Shown here piece by piece: positions 12,683 to 23,985 of a stretch of DNA of 64,000 bases. The stretch is from assembly GCA_009760855.2 (NCBI GenBank), contig WPIO01000035.1, positions 2,412,001-2,476,000 of the forward strand. The letters run 5' to 3'. A program made the translations under genes and the position numbers. The stretch is from Cristatella mucedo (lineage: Eukaryota; Bryozoa; Phylactolaemata; Cristatellidae). The notes under the pieces are model-generated. The model saw only the letters and a program-made list of their open reading frames with translations. It had not been told where the DNA came from and ran no database searches. Numbering within the stretch: position 1 is the first letter of the stretch; every line of letters begins with the position of its first letter.

Positions 12683-12930
12683 TATAATAATAACAATAAT
12701 ATAATAATAGCACTCTCAGTGAGCTGAATCTCTTTCTAGGCACTTTACAGATGCTGCATAGAAAGCAATACCGAATGATTGGTGGTAACATTTGCCAGCA
12801 GCAGGCGTAGTGTAAGCAGGTCCATGCTCACGAAGAACGAATAACAAATAACTACCAAATGCTTTACTAAACAGGTGCGCTTTGGGAACAGCTGGAGCAG
12901 AAGTGAGGACGCAGGTCAAACGGCACCGCA
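12683..12930 (-). mobile_element. LINE-C 3' end, diverged
   Basis: Starts with the (AAT)n-type tail, then the complement of the LINE-C terminal hairpin (GAGCTGAATCTCTTTCTAGG), ACTTTACAGATGCTGC and GAATGATTGGTGGTAACAT, in the order of better copies such as 34.7 kb. A weak match continues to AAGTGAGGACGCAGGTC. Confidence 0.65.
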
Positions 12931-13229
12931 CCAGATAAGCTCGCCAGCCGAGCGACGATCGCTTTCTTAAAGGGCTGGCTCTATTTTGCTAGCTCCCTGG
13001 TTCTGTCTCAACCGGACTACTGCAAAACAGTTTTGGATAGGCTGCCGAAGAAAAATCTATCAAGCCTCTGAAGCCAGTGATGAGTATGGCTGCAATATTA
13101 GTAAATAAAAATCCAAGATTTTGAAACATGTGGCTCCTTTGCTGACACAGCTCCGATAGCTCCCGGTTGATCAAAGCTAGCTTTCGGTGCAACATTCTTA
13201 CGATGACCTACCAGGCCCACCGCTGCTTG

Positions 13230-13662
13230 ACTTCTTCGTACCTAGCTTAACTACTGAGCTTGTTTCAGTCTCCTCCTCTTGCCCTCAGATTCCCAATGGA
13301 CAATAAATTAGCTGCTCCATTCGAGACTTCACAGACTTCTGGCGACCGAAGCTTTTTTCGCTTCGTAAGTTCTCACCTACACTGTGGAACTCCACTTCTG
13401 CAATTATTAAGCAATGGCATCTACTCTCCTGCTGGCGGCTGCGACACATCATGTCCAGCCGTTCTGAGCTCCTACTGCCATGCTACTCGCTTCCTCGCCT
13501 GCCCTCCAGACTCAGCTGCTCACTTTCTATTTCTTTTGCGAAAGAAGCAGTCGGTTAGTTAGCTGCCGTGCGAGCACGGAAAGCCTCATTGGCTTTAAAG
13601 AACTCTCCAGCGTAGCACCCGCTTAGTCTTTGGGAAGTGACACGCGGAGATACAAACACCCT
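13230..13662 (+). mobile_element. LINE-D 3' portion, strongly diverged
   Basis: The C-terminal motif around GGCGACCGAAGC (protein GDRSF) and later ACTCTCCAGCGTAGCACCCGC...GACACGCGGAGATACA align in order with the LINE-D copy at 60.2-60.58 kb, which encodes GDRSFSSAGPRLWNSL and ends GACGGAGATACA. Several insertions and deletions; no open reading frame remains. Confidence 0.6.
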
Positions 13663-14384
13663 ACCACCGCTACTTTGCGGCTTGACAGACCATTTTATTA
13701 TTGTGCCGTGCACTGTCCTCATGTCTTCGCCGAGATAGACAACGGGCGAGAGCGGCAAGCTTTTAGCAAAGCGGCGCACGAAGTTTGTTTCGCAGTCTAT
13801 TAGGCTATGCGATATGCCGATCCAGGTGAAAGCTATCGTGGAATGCGAGAGAGCAGTGCATACAGTCTTGCAGCGTATTCTAATTTACTGCAGTGCAATC
13901 GAACACGGGGACTTAGTCCATTAGAATGCTCCTTACTCAAGATGCTGAATCACGATTGTAGCTCGGATTCGGATTCCTGAGCACCGCTTGGCGCATTTTG
14001 GTTGCTCGTCGTTCCGGTGCTCGAGCCGAGTTAGCAAACTTCAAACAGAATTCGTAAAAATGGCATCGACAGCGCTTACTTCAACGCTGTCCTATAGCTG
14101 CACCGCATCCGACGCTAAATAGTTTGCACACGTGCTCGCGATCGGCCCTGAGGTCGGATTAGCATCGCGCGTAATATCTAGAGCAAGACACGTGATAATA
14201 AATATGATAGGGTCTAATGTGGCTTTCACAGGTTGTACCAACTTTTCAAAGAGCAACGGTAAGCACATGGCTAGCGTGCATTGAGTGATCTGCCTCCTGG
14301 ATGGTATTTTGGTACACGGTTAGGTCCTGAGCTCTTGAATGGTTATAGCCCGTGTGAATTGCTCATGACCGCACGCTTAAACAG
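13663..14384. other. unassigned intergenic sequence
   Basis: No coding frame or repeat recognised. Confidence 0.5.
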
Positions 14385-15243
14385 CTCGAAATCTAGGTGT
14401 CATATTCCAAAGCGACCTCTCGTTAGACGACCATATCAGCTCCACAGTCAAATCCGCCTATTTTCAGCTTCATAACATTGCTAAAATTCGGGCTTGTTTA
14501 GATAAAGATACCACGTCCAAGTTGGTCCATGCATTCGTGACATCCCGTCTCGACTTCTGCAACTCACTGCTTACTGGCCTACCGGCATGTGCGATCAGGC
14601 TATTGCTGCTGGTGCAAAACTCTGCAGCTAGGCTTGTCTGCCGTGAGCGTCGCAGTTGCCACATTACCCCACTTCTCTCCGACCTGCACTGGCTACCAGT
14701 CAAGCAACGGATTGACTTCAAGGTTTTGCCGCTCACTTTTAGGTCCCTTCATTCTATGGCTCCAGCCTATCTTTCAGATATACTACCCCATCAGGCTAAG
14801 CATCGTACCACCCACTTTTCGGAATCCAACAGTCTAGAAATACCTCATACAAACCTTAAATCCTTTGGAGACCGTGCATTTAGTTCATATGCTCCCAAAG
14901 CCTGGAACTCCCTCCCGACCTGCGTCAGAACATCCCCTGACCTGACCCCATTTAAAAGGAACCTAAAAACACACCTATTTAGGACAGCATTTAGTGGGTG
15001 CCTGTGATTCGTCCTTGATGTGCTTATGCGTGCTGACTCTGTGCATGCTGCCACTAACCATATTTGCATGCTGACCCTGTGCATGTCACCCCTAACCATA
15101 TTATTCATTTCGTTTGTTTTTCAAGCATGATTTTACTTACCATTAAATTGCATTTCACTTTACAGCAAATGTAAAGCGCCTAGAGAGAGATTAAGTTCTC
15201 TGAGGGCGCTTTATCAAGTGAATTATTATTATTATTATTATTA
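14385..15243 (+). mobile_element. LINE-C, 5'-truncated copy with intact C-terminal frame
   Basis: Covers the last part of the reverse-transcriptase protein and the complete 3' end: a terminal stem AAAGCGCC/GGGCGCTTT around AGAGATTAAGTTCTCT, then AAGTGAA and (TTA)n. The 5' truncation falls at AAATCTAGGTGTCAT, the coding position seen inside the longer copy at 44.8 kb. It is close to the 47.2-48.0 kb copy (both share the SNSLEIP variant where other copies have SNHLPIP), suggesting a subfamily. Confidence 0.92.
14522..15007 (+). pseudogene. LINE-C ORF2 C-terminal fragment (CR1/L2-like)
   Basis: An uninterrupted 161-codon frame to a natural stop. It carries the conserved post-RT region of CR1/L2-type LINE proteins: SRLDFCNSLLTGLPACAIR, QNSAARLVC, DLHWLPVKQRIDFKVL, LAPAYLSDLLP-like APAYLSDILPHQAKHR, FGDRAFSSYAPKAWNSLP and a final FKRNLKTHLFRTAF. 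In the family this segment follows the palm/thumb of the reverse transcriptase used for target-primed reverse transcription. The fragment lacks the endonuclease and all catalytic motifs because the element is 5' truncated. The methionine start is an artefact; the frame enters from upstream. It is the best preserved copy of this protein region in the window. Confidence 0.85.
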
Positions 15244-16809
15244 AAGTCACTATACCAACTGTTGACTATCCCCACAATCCGCAGGACTGTCGTCGACGTA
15301 GAATCTACTTCCGTGCGCAAAACTATCGTGCCAGAAACAAGCTGGCACACGGCCGCCGCCAGGGCAAATGACCTCAGTGGGTTTAGAACGAGTTAGGCGT
15401 TCTGGATCGGCGATCTCGATATCGGCGGGGGGGGAAGGCCTTACGAAAGTGGCTCTCGGAACTTTCCTCATCGTGACCCCGAAGTGAGACTTTTAGAAGT
15501 CACCGGTCGGATGCCAGGCCAACGACGTACCGAGAGGGCAAAAACTTCGGCGAACAGCAGTTGCAAGCGAAAGCACTTGCTCGCTTCTTTCGTCATTTGT
15601 CCCGAGAGCATCAGTCGGCAAACTGCTGCTCTCGGGATACATTTGATACGGATTTTCTTTGAATTTTGCCCGTGCATCCTTCCGACCTGTGCCGAATATT
15701 TCGAAAGCCCTCAGTGCGAAGAAGGCGGGGGCGGCCAAGCCAAGCGACCGAAAGCTTCTCAGCAGCACTGACCTCGGCCGTACGCAGCTGCCTTCGGCTG
15801 GCGCCATGGCGGGTAGGGCTCTCTGGGCTTCACGTGGGTCGGTCGCTCTTGGCCCATTGGCGCACCGGCTTCGAGCGGTTGCCTGGCTTTCGGCGTTGGA
15901 GCGCTCTCCTGAGGCTCACGTTACGCTGTGTTTGTTCGAGGTAAACGCCGCCCGGAAGCCATTCTCAGCCACGCGCAAGCTACTACTGTCTCTTTCCCAA
16001 CTGCTCGCAGGTGGGTATGTCCGCACGATGCCATTGGCAGTCGCTCGGCCAACAGCTCACCCTGGCCTTGTTAGCCTGCCTTGCCGCCGCCGCTGGGTAG
16101 TGCGTTCGAAGGCAGTGCAACATGTTCCGTGGGGAAATTTTTTCAAGATTCGCTCATGTTAAAGACCAGCACATTTGAATTCGACTGCATCCTGGCGAGT
16201 GTACTGAGCCAAGTAAACAAGGTGGATTCATAGTTTCAGGGCAAAAAAGCAGCTTTGCAGCGCTAAGAAGCCGTGAATGGATTCCACAAAAAGCTCCCAG
16301 CACTTTTACTGCATGCCCAGAAAGGTATCCGACTTCGTTTCAAATGTAATCTGCGGCCGATATAAGTCGTGTCTCCTGTATACCAGGCTGGTACTTCGTG
16401 AAATACTAAATAACTTGTGCACCCGCGTTGGATCTTGAGATTTCCTGATTTTGCTGACAATGAGAATGTTAGCTACTTCGTCTCCAACCCCTTTACAGCA
16501 TTACCAGATGTCTCATAACATGCTTGCGGTATATTCGCTTTCAACGTGGTTTAATTGCAATAAATGTTATCAATTTTTAAGCCACGCCAGGTTTTAAAGA
16601 AGACGTCTTTGCTGCAAACTAACGATGAACCGTATACTTCAGAGCTACACAAGTTTTGTTTAGATTTCACATGCTGGCTACGGCTACTTGGAGGTTTATG
16701 GTCTTGTTTGGTAGCTCGAGGACAGGCGAATTGATCTGTTCTGCTACGAACCATATCCAGACCTCCCTCCGATACTGCTTGCCAGATACGAGATGGTGAG
16801 ACAGATGAC
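15244..16809. other. unassigned, locally GC-rich
   Basis: Frames at 15659-16162 and 15666-15944 overlap in different phases without a domain. A small inverted repeat TCCCGAGAGCA/TGCTCTCGGGA lies at about 15599-15636. No gene supported. Confidence 0.5.
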
Positions 16810-16975
16810 GAGCCGTGATGGCACGCTAGGTAAGGCGGTTGCTTTTTACGACCTTGGTATCGAGGTCGTGGGTTCGAATCCTTTTGTGGGTGACTCTTTA
16901 TTGCCGCTGCAAATGATGGCGATAGCCGTAAAGGCTCTTCTGTCACTAAAAAAAGAGGTTGATCAATCAGCTAGT
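16810..16975 (+). mobile_element. SINE-B
   Basis: The A-box region TGGCACGCTAGGTAAGGCGG and a perfect-type B box GGTTCGAATCC are preserved. The body (TTTATTGCCGCTGCAAATGATGGCGATAGCCG) and tail AAAGGCTCTTCTGTC...AGAGGTTGATCAATCAGC follow, then a T-rich 3' end. Confidence 0.9.
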
Positions 16976-17042
16976 ATTGTTTTTTATTCTTATTATTATA
17001 CGGGCTTGGCGGGACTTCTGCGACATACTATTTCATATCTCC

Positions 17043-17168
17043 TTTTGGCCAAGGGGTTAGGGGTTAGCTCGCCTTCGACGACCGGGGTCGTGCGCTGGAG
17101 CCCTGCCGCGTATTTGAAGCGCGCGGAGAGAAATCAAGTTCTCTTAGGGCGCTTTAGAAATAAATTGT
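17043..17168 (+). mobile_element. SINE-A, diverged
   Basis: TGGCCAAGGGGTTAGGGG replaces the usual A-box region; GCGCTGGAGCCC is a decayed B box. The tail GAAGCGCGCGGAGAGAAATC...AAGTTCTCTTAGGGCGCTTT is clear. It lies about 70 bp downstream of a SINE-B copy. Confidence 0.75.
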
Positions 17169-17502
17169 ATCCTCTCCAAACTTGAAAAAACTGTCGATAA
17201 ACGCGCATCGTTATCCGTCGCACGTAGTAGTACTTCATGGTAATGGCATGCTTAACACACACATGCGTTCGCGGATTTATGGTACTACGTTGCATACGTT
17301 CTGCAGGTCTGGTGCTCATACTTATCTATCAGCAGCATGCAACAAGTGATGGGATGCTTATCGCGATACAGAGTTTGGTCAGCCAAATTAGTTAGATAAA
17401 ATTAATGTACAATTGAGCTACTTGTATAAATAGCTTGCTCTTGTTACAATCTACCCCTGTAATAACCTGGGTTTATCGGTAAGTCTCTCAGTCCTTAGTA
17501 AT
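17169..17502. other. unassigned AT-rich sequence
   Basis: Nothing recognised. Confidence 0.5.
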
Positions 17503-17706
17503 AAAATAATAATAATAATGCACTTAATAAAGCGCCGTTAGAGAACTCAATCTCTTTTTTTTCTAGGCGCATTACATTTGCTGCAAAGGGAAACGTGATT
17601 GAATTGTGAGTAATATAATGCATGATAAACAACGTGAATGACATGATTAGGGGTGACATGCACAGTGTCAGCACGCATAAACACATGAAGGACAAATCAC
17701 AGGGAT
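17503..17706 (-). mobile_element. LINE-C 3'-end fragment
   Basis: Starts with (AAT)n, the complement of the terminal hairpin (GTTAGAGAACTCAATCTCTT), then TACATTTGCTGCAAAGG and the 3' UTR motif GATTAGGGGTGACATGCACA. Only about 200 bp of 3' end survive. Confidence 0.9.
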
Positions 17707-18989
17707 CCTCACAGTCGCAGGCATCACGTCTGCCTTGCGCCTTTGGTGTCTAATTTATAGTATGACTACGACGGTACAGCAAAGACGAGTGTCAAAAATG
17801 TGGGAATAATTTTATAATTTGCACACGTAGTTGCAAAATGCGCTGTTACAGTTGAAATTGGACAAATTAAATTGCCACAACTTAACAAGGCCACAAACTT
17901 CAAAGGGTGACCATGGTATTTTAGCTGCTTTCGCTCAGCATCACTATCACCTTTGCCATTATCAGAAGTGACGCTGGCGCTTACGGATGGTTGCCAGCTT
18001 CCGCATGGACCAGTCAAGTTGGCGTATTTCAAAGCTGCCAGAGTGAGGGTGACCAACTGTAAGTCGTGCGGTACCTGCCTTTGGGAAGTGATGAACATGG
18101 ATAGATAGAATCTGCCCATGTTTCTACACGAGGAGGGCATACTTTGTAATTGAAATAACTTTAACCTTGGTCAGTAAGTACGTACGTTTCATACACGCAA
18201 CTCGATGGTGATTCGCTACTTGGTGCTAATGAGTACACTTCATAAAATTAGATTCACATTTTGTATAAGCCAATGGCTATATAGAATTGTGAAATAGGTT
18301 TACATTTTCCTCGCATACAGATTTTTGCCATTAACTACGAACTCGAAGCTTGGCAATCAGTGGAGCGGGTTCACCAGCTAAGTCAGCAGACACTCGTTCG
18401 CATTCTAAAGCAAAATTAAATTTTTCTGCGGTTTTTCACCATTGCAAAATTAGTATTTACTATAACTTTTGGTTACTATCAAAAACACCTTGCCGACCGC
18501 TGGTCTAGTGAGCCGCATAAGGATTCTATACGGCAGCTATCTGTAGGACGATAGCACAGCTGGAGCCTCTGCTCTAACAACACCTGCTGCAGTGACAGCA
18601 ACTGCTTCTGGCCACCATGCCCAATTCCGATCGCCCAGCTTTGGCAGACCAGTCTGGAAATAGCAACTTTGTGCTTAAAACTCGGAACTTACGGGGAAAT
18701 GTGACGAAGTGTGTTACCGTCCATCCGACTGCCATGCGACGATCGTGTAGATATTGTAATATACGGCATGCTCACAACAGCTGAGCTATTCAAAAGAGCA
18801 ACAACTCCAAACACGTGTCAAATTACTGTGACAACGCAGAGCAAGTCTGACGTAGCCTGCAAGCGTGCTGAGATTGAGGCCTCTACCTAGGCGGGAAGAG
18901 GACTCAGCAGAAAAGTGCAGATTGCCATGTTTTAAATAATATATCTGCAGTAGCGTCCAGCTTGACACGCACAAATCGCTGTATTTTAT
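17707..18989. other. unassigned AT-rich sequence
   Basis: Contains a 124-codon minus-strand frame (17766-18140) with no recognisable domain. No repeat family seen. Confidence 0.5.
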
Positions 18990-19122
18990 AATTCATTTGT
19001 ATAGCGCCCCAAGAGAACTTAATCTCTATTCATGCGCTTCACACATGTGCCTCGGGGCTCCAGCCGGAGACCTCAGCCAGACCTTGGTCGGGGCGAGCAC
19101 CTTAACCGCTCGACCAAATCAC
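18990..19122 (-). mobile_element. SINE-A, antisense
   Basis: Begins ATTCATTTGTATAGCGCCCC AAGAGAACTT (complement of the tail), with GGGGCTCCAGCC at the B-box position and GAGCACCTTAACCGCTCGAC at the A-box position. Confidence 0.88.
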
Positions 19123-19539
19123 CTTGGCGTACGACAGATGCAAGAATCCATGTCGTGGTTTTGGCTTCGAATGAACTTGTGTATAATTCAGGTCAACTGG
19201 GAATAGCTCAGTCCATGCCCAGCACAACAGGCACACGTGTCCTAGACCATGTGTCCTAGTTAAAGAGAGTTGCTGCGATGTCTACATCCACTGTAACGGG
19301 ATTCGGAATTCCATTTAAGCTCATTCAATTCGGCGGTCAAAGACCGTTCCCAGAATCTATATTTTCCATTTCCGGGGTATCAGTTTAAACAATAATTTAT
19401 TATTTCTAGTGGGCTGTACGGCGATTCGCCTCGTTATTATGTAGCCATTGAGCTGAACGCGAGCAAAGTCATGCACAGGCATCTTGAACGATGATTTCTT
19501 TGTAGGTTAAGCTCATTTCTTGTCTGCAGTTAATACTAA
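19123..19539. other. unassigned sequence
   Basis: Nothing recognised. Confidence 0.5.
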
Positions 19540-19662
19540 CAATTAATTTGCTGTGGCGCCCTCGGAGAACTCAATCTCTTTCTAGGCATTCTACATTTGC
19601 TGCAAAGGAATCACGATCGATTGGTTAGGGGTAGAATGCTGAATAAACAACATGAGTTCATT
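19540..19662 (-). mobile_element. LINE-C 3'-end fragment
   Basis: GGCGCCCTCGGAGAACTCAA TCTCTTTCTAGGCATT, TACATTTGCTGCAAAGG and GATTGGTTAGGGGTAGAATG in LINE-C order. The A/T-rich simple tail is short. Confidence 0.85.
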
Positions 19663-20086
19663 CAGTACAGCCGACCTGCGAATTTTCCCAGCTCCTCACG
19701 AACTGTAGCAAGAACGTAACTCATCCTTCATTGTCCAGACGATGCTGTTGATGAGGGACTAATTGGCTAATGGTTCTCTGTTCATTGGACCAGTGTTCAC
19801 CTGCGCTTGCAAAATAGTGGATATCTTTTGTAGATCCAGCGCTATCGCTGAGTTGCATTTGTTTACTAGTACCAACTCCGATGGCATAGGATTGCTGGAG
19901 ATCGCGCTGACCTCGGGCACCATATGTACCACGCAGAGCTCATAGGGTCATCAGGAGAAATGTTGAACCCTTACCCCTAATAATGTATAGGCACTTTGCC
20001 AGGATGCCCTAACGAAACTTCGGGATTATTCTTGCAAATATATGATGCAGGAAACCCTAAGCGCGTTATCATCTTGACCACTTGCT

Positions 20087-20090
<4 letters not shown>

Positions 20091-20124
<34 letters not shown>
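20091..20124. repeat. (CT)n microsatellite
   Basis: Seventeen CT units. Confidence 0.95.
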
Positions 20125-20126
<2 letters not shown>

Positions 20127-22151
20127 CATCAGCGAGCTTCTACTCCTACTATTTCTTACTTCATCTGATTTCACCAGACCCACCCCACAAGCCGAGCTGG
20201 GAGTGCAGCGGCGGCGTGCGACACGCCGCGTGTCGAATTGCGCAATGTTTGGTTAACAATCCTCTTGGCGATACCTACGAGGTGTTGTTCTGCACGCTCC
20301 AGCTGCTATCGATAAGAGCGGTCGCGTGGCACGCGCTTGATCAACCCGGCGGACGCGCGAGCGGCAGCGCATAATAGGCGCCCACTGCGGCGTTGACGTT
20401 ACGTGCTATCGAATTGTGGCGGGCGACTCGCCGCGGTCTTTAGTCTGAGTCGGGTAGGAGGCGACTGCAGAGGCGAGCGACTCCTGATGGAGGCAATCAT
20501 GCGGCGCTCCCGAGGGATCTAGCCAGCCGCGCCAACTTTTGTTTCGAAGCCCGAAGTAATTAGCATTCTGATACACCAGGCGTCTGCGCCAATTCGCCGT
20601 ATCTTCTGAAGATAGCACGAGCCGCGTACGAGCTCGGAAGCCATTTCACGCGTTTATCTCAGTAGTTTCCCTTTCTTTTTCTTAGTTGCTCGTCGTCTGC
20701 TGCCCTTTCTGGTGTGTGCGTGTGAAATAGCCCACTCGACATTTTCGCTCAGAGGCGAAGAGGCAGCGCGAGAGCGGCCACTTCCGTGGGTTGCCGTCAA
20801 GACTTTGACCCCGTTGACAATTAATCTTTGGCGAGGCGGTCTAAGGTGTGAGTGCAATATCTTGGTATCTAGCTAGAGATTTGAAATAGGACTGACGTCG
20901 TAGAAACTATTTAATGGATTCTCTTTATAGATTACCCTCGCCGTGGCAGATCCATTCGAACTTTGTAAAAAATGTGACGAATGTGATCTTATAACGCATA
21001 AGGAATGCGGCCGTATCCGTCTTATATTATTTGGGATAAACTATAGTTACCGATTCGGACCCAAGAAGCCTCTGAGTCTCTCAGGCAGCTCTCCAAGTCT
21101 AGTAGCCCACACCCTAGAAATACGGTAGCCATCGGAAAGAGGCTACCGAGCTTCCTGCGGGAGGAGGAAAAGAGAGCATTCTCGATAGCTCGCCTACGGC
21201 GAACCGCTTCCGGGTCGCCTTCCAAAGGAATAGTAGGCCTACGGCTCCCCTTAGTTCACTGTCGTGCCAAGTGTTATGACTGTCCGCCTAACCCTTACTC
21301 GTTCAGGTAGCGTCTCTACCTACTTTTGCAATTTCTTATAAGGTTCAAATGGGGTCACTTCGGACTATGACGTCAGTCACCAAGTGAAAGTATCCAACAA
21401 GCGCATGTATCGACCAAAATCTGCGTAAACATATCTGTGAAAAATTGCAACTAATAACGACTCAAAATTAATCAGCGTTGACGATATCCATGTTTCGTCT
21501 ATAATCATGCTAATCATTTTGGAGCGACCTAATATCGGCTGGTGGTTAGGGCACCTTAGTCTCTGAATTAGCCAACGAAATCAGGCATTCGTATCAATTT
21601 GTAGCCAGTATTATTAATCCTTGGTGAGTGGGCGAGCTTATTATCGAGCCAAGTCCCGTAAAGTAGCCAGGCAGTGCATCGATCAAGCTCGCTGCGGTCC
21701 CGCACTGAGCGCGCGAACGACCGTCGCAGTGCCGCACGTACGGCATAGCCTCCCACGAGATTCTCACAACGGAAACGGTAAGAAAGACAGGTGTTCGCGC
21801 TCTATCCAACACATACCAACCGGGAGGGAGCATCCTTGCCCGCCCGTCCGGCGATAGGACGTTACGTCCGCCTATGCCAGCAGTCGTAGGAAGAAGCTGC
21901 GGTCTGCTAGTTCGGCAATTAATCCCAATAAGTAGACGGCGTCAAATCACCGACTTTACACACCCTCGGGGGGGGAGAGTTCCGGTCCTCCCACTCTCTC
22001 GCCTCGCGGCCGCTCTCACTCCGCCTACCGCCCTACCGTCGCCGCCTCCAGCTCCGTCGCCGACGTATTGTCCGCGGCCAATTCTTGCGTGCGCCTCCAC
22101 TGCGACCGAGGCACACCGCCGACGTCGCGCCCACTTTCAGTCCTGCCGCTC
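20125..22151. other. unassigned, becoming CpG-rich to the right
   Basis: A 61-codon frame at 20943-21128 begins with closely spaced cysteines (CKKCDECD then HKEC), but nothing further resembles a zinc-binding domain. A short stem CGGTAGCC/GGCTACCG lies at about 21122-21147. From about 21.9 kb the sequence becomes GC- and CpG-rich. Confidence 0.45.
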
Positions 22152-22209
22152 CAGTTGCGCAAGCGTCCCAGAGCTGGCCGGGGGCCCGCGGCCAGCTCTG
22201 GGACGCAAC
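22152..22209. repeat. inverted repeat, 17 bp perfect stem plus extension
   Basis: CGTCCCAGAGCTGGCCG is followed after GGGGCCCG by its exact reverse complement. The arms extend outward (AGTTG/CAACT) with a 6 bp asymmetric bulge. Lies in a CpG-rich patch. Confidence 0.92.
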
Positions 22210-22304
22210 TCGCCCGCTCCTCGGAGGTGACGCACGCGGAGGCCCCCCCCCTCTCTCTCTCGCGCGCGCACTCGCAATGCCCACACGCAGCCTCGGAACG
22301 CTGA

Positions 22305-22339
22305 GGCGCAGACGCGGCATTCTTTGCCGCGTCTGCGCC
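22305..22339. repeat. inverted repeat, 15 bp perfect stem, 5 nt loop
   Basis: GGCGCAGACGCGGCA, loop TTCTT, then the exact reverse complement. Ninety-five bases right of another strong hairpin. Confidence 0.93.
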
Positions 22340-22837
22340 CACGACCCGCTCATGCGCACTCCCCCTAGAGCATTGCCGGTCGGCGGTGACGCCGGCGACC
22401 TTCTTTCTTGGCGCCCCCGCGGTCTTCTTTGCCTCAGCGCCGGCGGCGGCGTTCTCTTCCCACTTGGCGCGGCCGGCGCCGCCGTCGAAGCGGCTGCCGT
22501 CGTCTCTGACGTCCGCACGACTGCCGCAGCCGACGATGCAACCAACGCCATGCTTGCCACCGAATCGGTCTCTTGCGTTCCTGGGTGCAACTGAACTGCG
22601 CGGCCTAAGCGTGCGTCCTTACTCGCCCCTCGCCACGAACGTGGGGCAGAATCGTTTTCCTGCCTGCTGCTCTTTGTGCTGCTGTTTGGCGGCAGAAAAG
22701 GCACCTCCCGTTTCATGCGTGCTGCGTATTCTTCCCCGCGCAAACGGTCGAAACCCTCAATATTAAACGCACCGCGAGGTTTGCCTCGTCGCTTACAATA
22801 AAAACTGCCTATCCTCGACAACGACTACAGCAAGGTT
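22340..22837. other. CpG-rich patch, no supported gene
   Basis: A 262-codon minus-strand frame (22033-22821) crosses both hairpins and is matched by open plus-strand frames; its Ser/Ala/Arg/Pro composition reflects GC richness. The first 50 codons (from 22821, starting MSRIGSFYCKRRGK) are less biased, but I see no domain. Confidence 0.45.
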
Positions 22838-22990
22838 TGCTGATTTAACGGCCTCAGTCGCATAGCTGCAGAGGAGCCTTCGCGGCTAACGCCACGGCGT
22901 GCAGTGGTCAATGCAGAATCGACCACTGCACGACTCGAACCCGCCACCTCGGTAGTGAAGAGCGAGCACCTTACCCCTTGGGCTAAGACC
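22838..22990 (-). mobile_element. SINE-B, antisense, diverged
   Basis: TGATTTAACGGCCTC and GAGGAGCCTTCGCGGCTAAC are the complement of the SINE-B tail; CACGACTCGAACCCGCCACC is the B-box region; CACCTTACCCCTTGGGCTAA is the A-box region. About 20 bp around 22900-22925 are an internal inverted repeat (GTGCAGTGGTC/GACCACTGCAC). Confidence 0.8.
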
Positions 22991-23421
22991 CATTGGCATC
23001 CTCGGCGAAGGCTTGCGTGCATCGCCGAGCCAACTCAACTGCGCTCGCTGTGGCCCCGGGTAAAACCCGCGGCCATTGCAGTACCACTTGCGTGGGTGTA
23101 GTTTACTTGGGATTGTGGATATTTATTGTTAGCGGCTGCTGTTGATTTTGAATAGCTACCAGTGCACTGACGAGATACCAAGAATATGTGCTACAGCTAT
23201 CCAAACGAAAACCTCAGCAACGTGCCGACAACACCCCGGCAGTCGCACGGCGACTCGATTCTTGATGATCGCATCGAAGCAGCAGCGTCAGTAAGCCAGA
23301 GTGAACACTTTAGCTAAGAGAGTGCAACGACGGCAGTCTGAGCCCCGGCCGGTCAAGACCATCGCGCGAGCCATCGAGCGCTTCCTCGAACGAAGCGGGC
23401 CTCGATGGACGCACGCGTTGG
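22991..23421. other. unassigned sequence
   Basis: Nothing recognised. Confidence 0.5.
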
Positions 23422-23985
23422 CTACTCGTTGCCCCACGTTGGCAGTGGTAGCGTAGCAGAGCAGCGACAGGCAGCATTCCAAAAGGCAACCCAGACCGAC
23501 GTCTGGCGCTTGCAATCGTACACGATACATAGTAGAGGATTGGGCGAGTGCAGCCGTTCGCTCTCCCTTTCGTAATCGACTGTTTCGTAATCGACTGTTC
23601 GCCGTTGTGCGGCGTGCTGCTCGTCAGCAGCTGGACAGAGATGCACTGGGCTGAGATATCCGCCGAGGAGATCTCGAGGCTCCTGTAGCAGCAATCCAGT
23701 ACGCATGCAGAGCGAGTGCTGGGAAAGGGGGACCCGTTGAAGGGACTGCGATCGAAACGCCTCCGGACGGGTTAAAACGCTGCATCCGGGTGTGCGTGTC
23801 CACTGATAGCAAGTATCCGATCGGCTGCTGAGTAAATCGACCCCTGAGCGTACGTCTACGTAAGCCGCTGTAAGGTATATAACCGTCTGGCAGAGAAAAT
23901 TTTGGAAAGGGTCACACTGCCACGAAATCACCCAGGCCAAAATGTTCAGAGTGATCGCGAATGCACATTCAACGAGCCGATGCAT
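23422..23985 (-). CDS. uncharacterised 187-codon ORF (uncertain)
   Basis: This is the longest frame outside GC-rich and simple sequence that is not part of a transposable element. It starts MHRLVECAFAITLNILAWVI, giving a hydrophobic first 25 residues that could be a signal anchor, followed by a second apolar stretch near residues 33-42. Cysteines are scattered and the C-terminal third is rich in Cys, Arg and Trp. A short internal duplication TVDYETVDYE reflects a DNA duplication of CGTAATCGACTGTTT near 23575. I do not recognise a family and see no splice or poly(A) context. It may be a chance ORF; it does not overlap any repeat found here. Confidence 0.22.
   Translation of the reverse strand: MHRLVECAFAITLNILAWVISWQCDPFQNFLCQTVIYLTAAYVDVRSGVDLLSSRSDTCYQWTRTPGCSVLTRPEAFRSQSLQRVPLSQHSLCMRTGLLLQEPRDLLGGYLSPVHLCPAADEQHAAQRRTVDYETVDYERESERLHSPNPLLCIVYDCKRQTSVWVAFWNAACRCSATLPLPTWGNE

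Noticed and set aside
15599-15636. 11 bp inverted repeat TCCCGAGAGCA
   Set aside because: Too short with a 16 base loop to claim function in a window this size.
20943-21128. Cysteine-rich start (CKKCDECD, HKEC) suggesting a zinc finger
   Set aside because: Only one short cluster, no second cysteine/histidine set, and no conserved continuation.
21022-21225. Minus-strand 67-codon frame with basic start
   Set aside because: No domain; overlaps the cysteine-rich plus frame and a small hairpin.
22033-22821. 262-codon minus frame
   Set aside because: Runs through two perfect hairpins with plus-strand frames equally open; no domain recognised.
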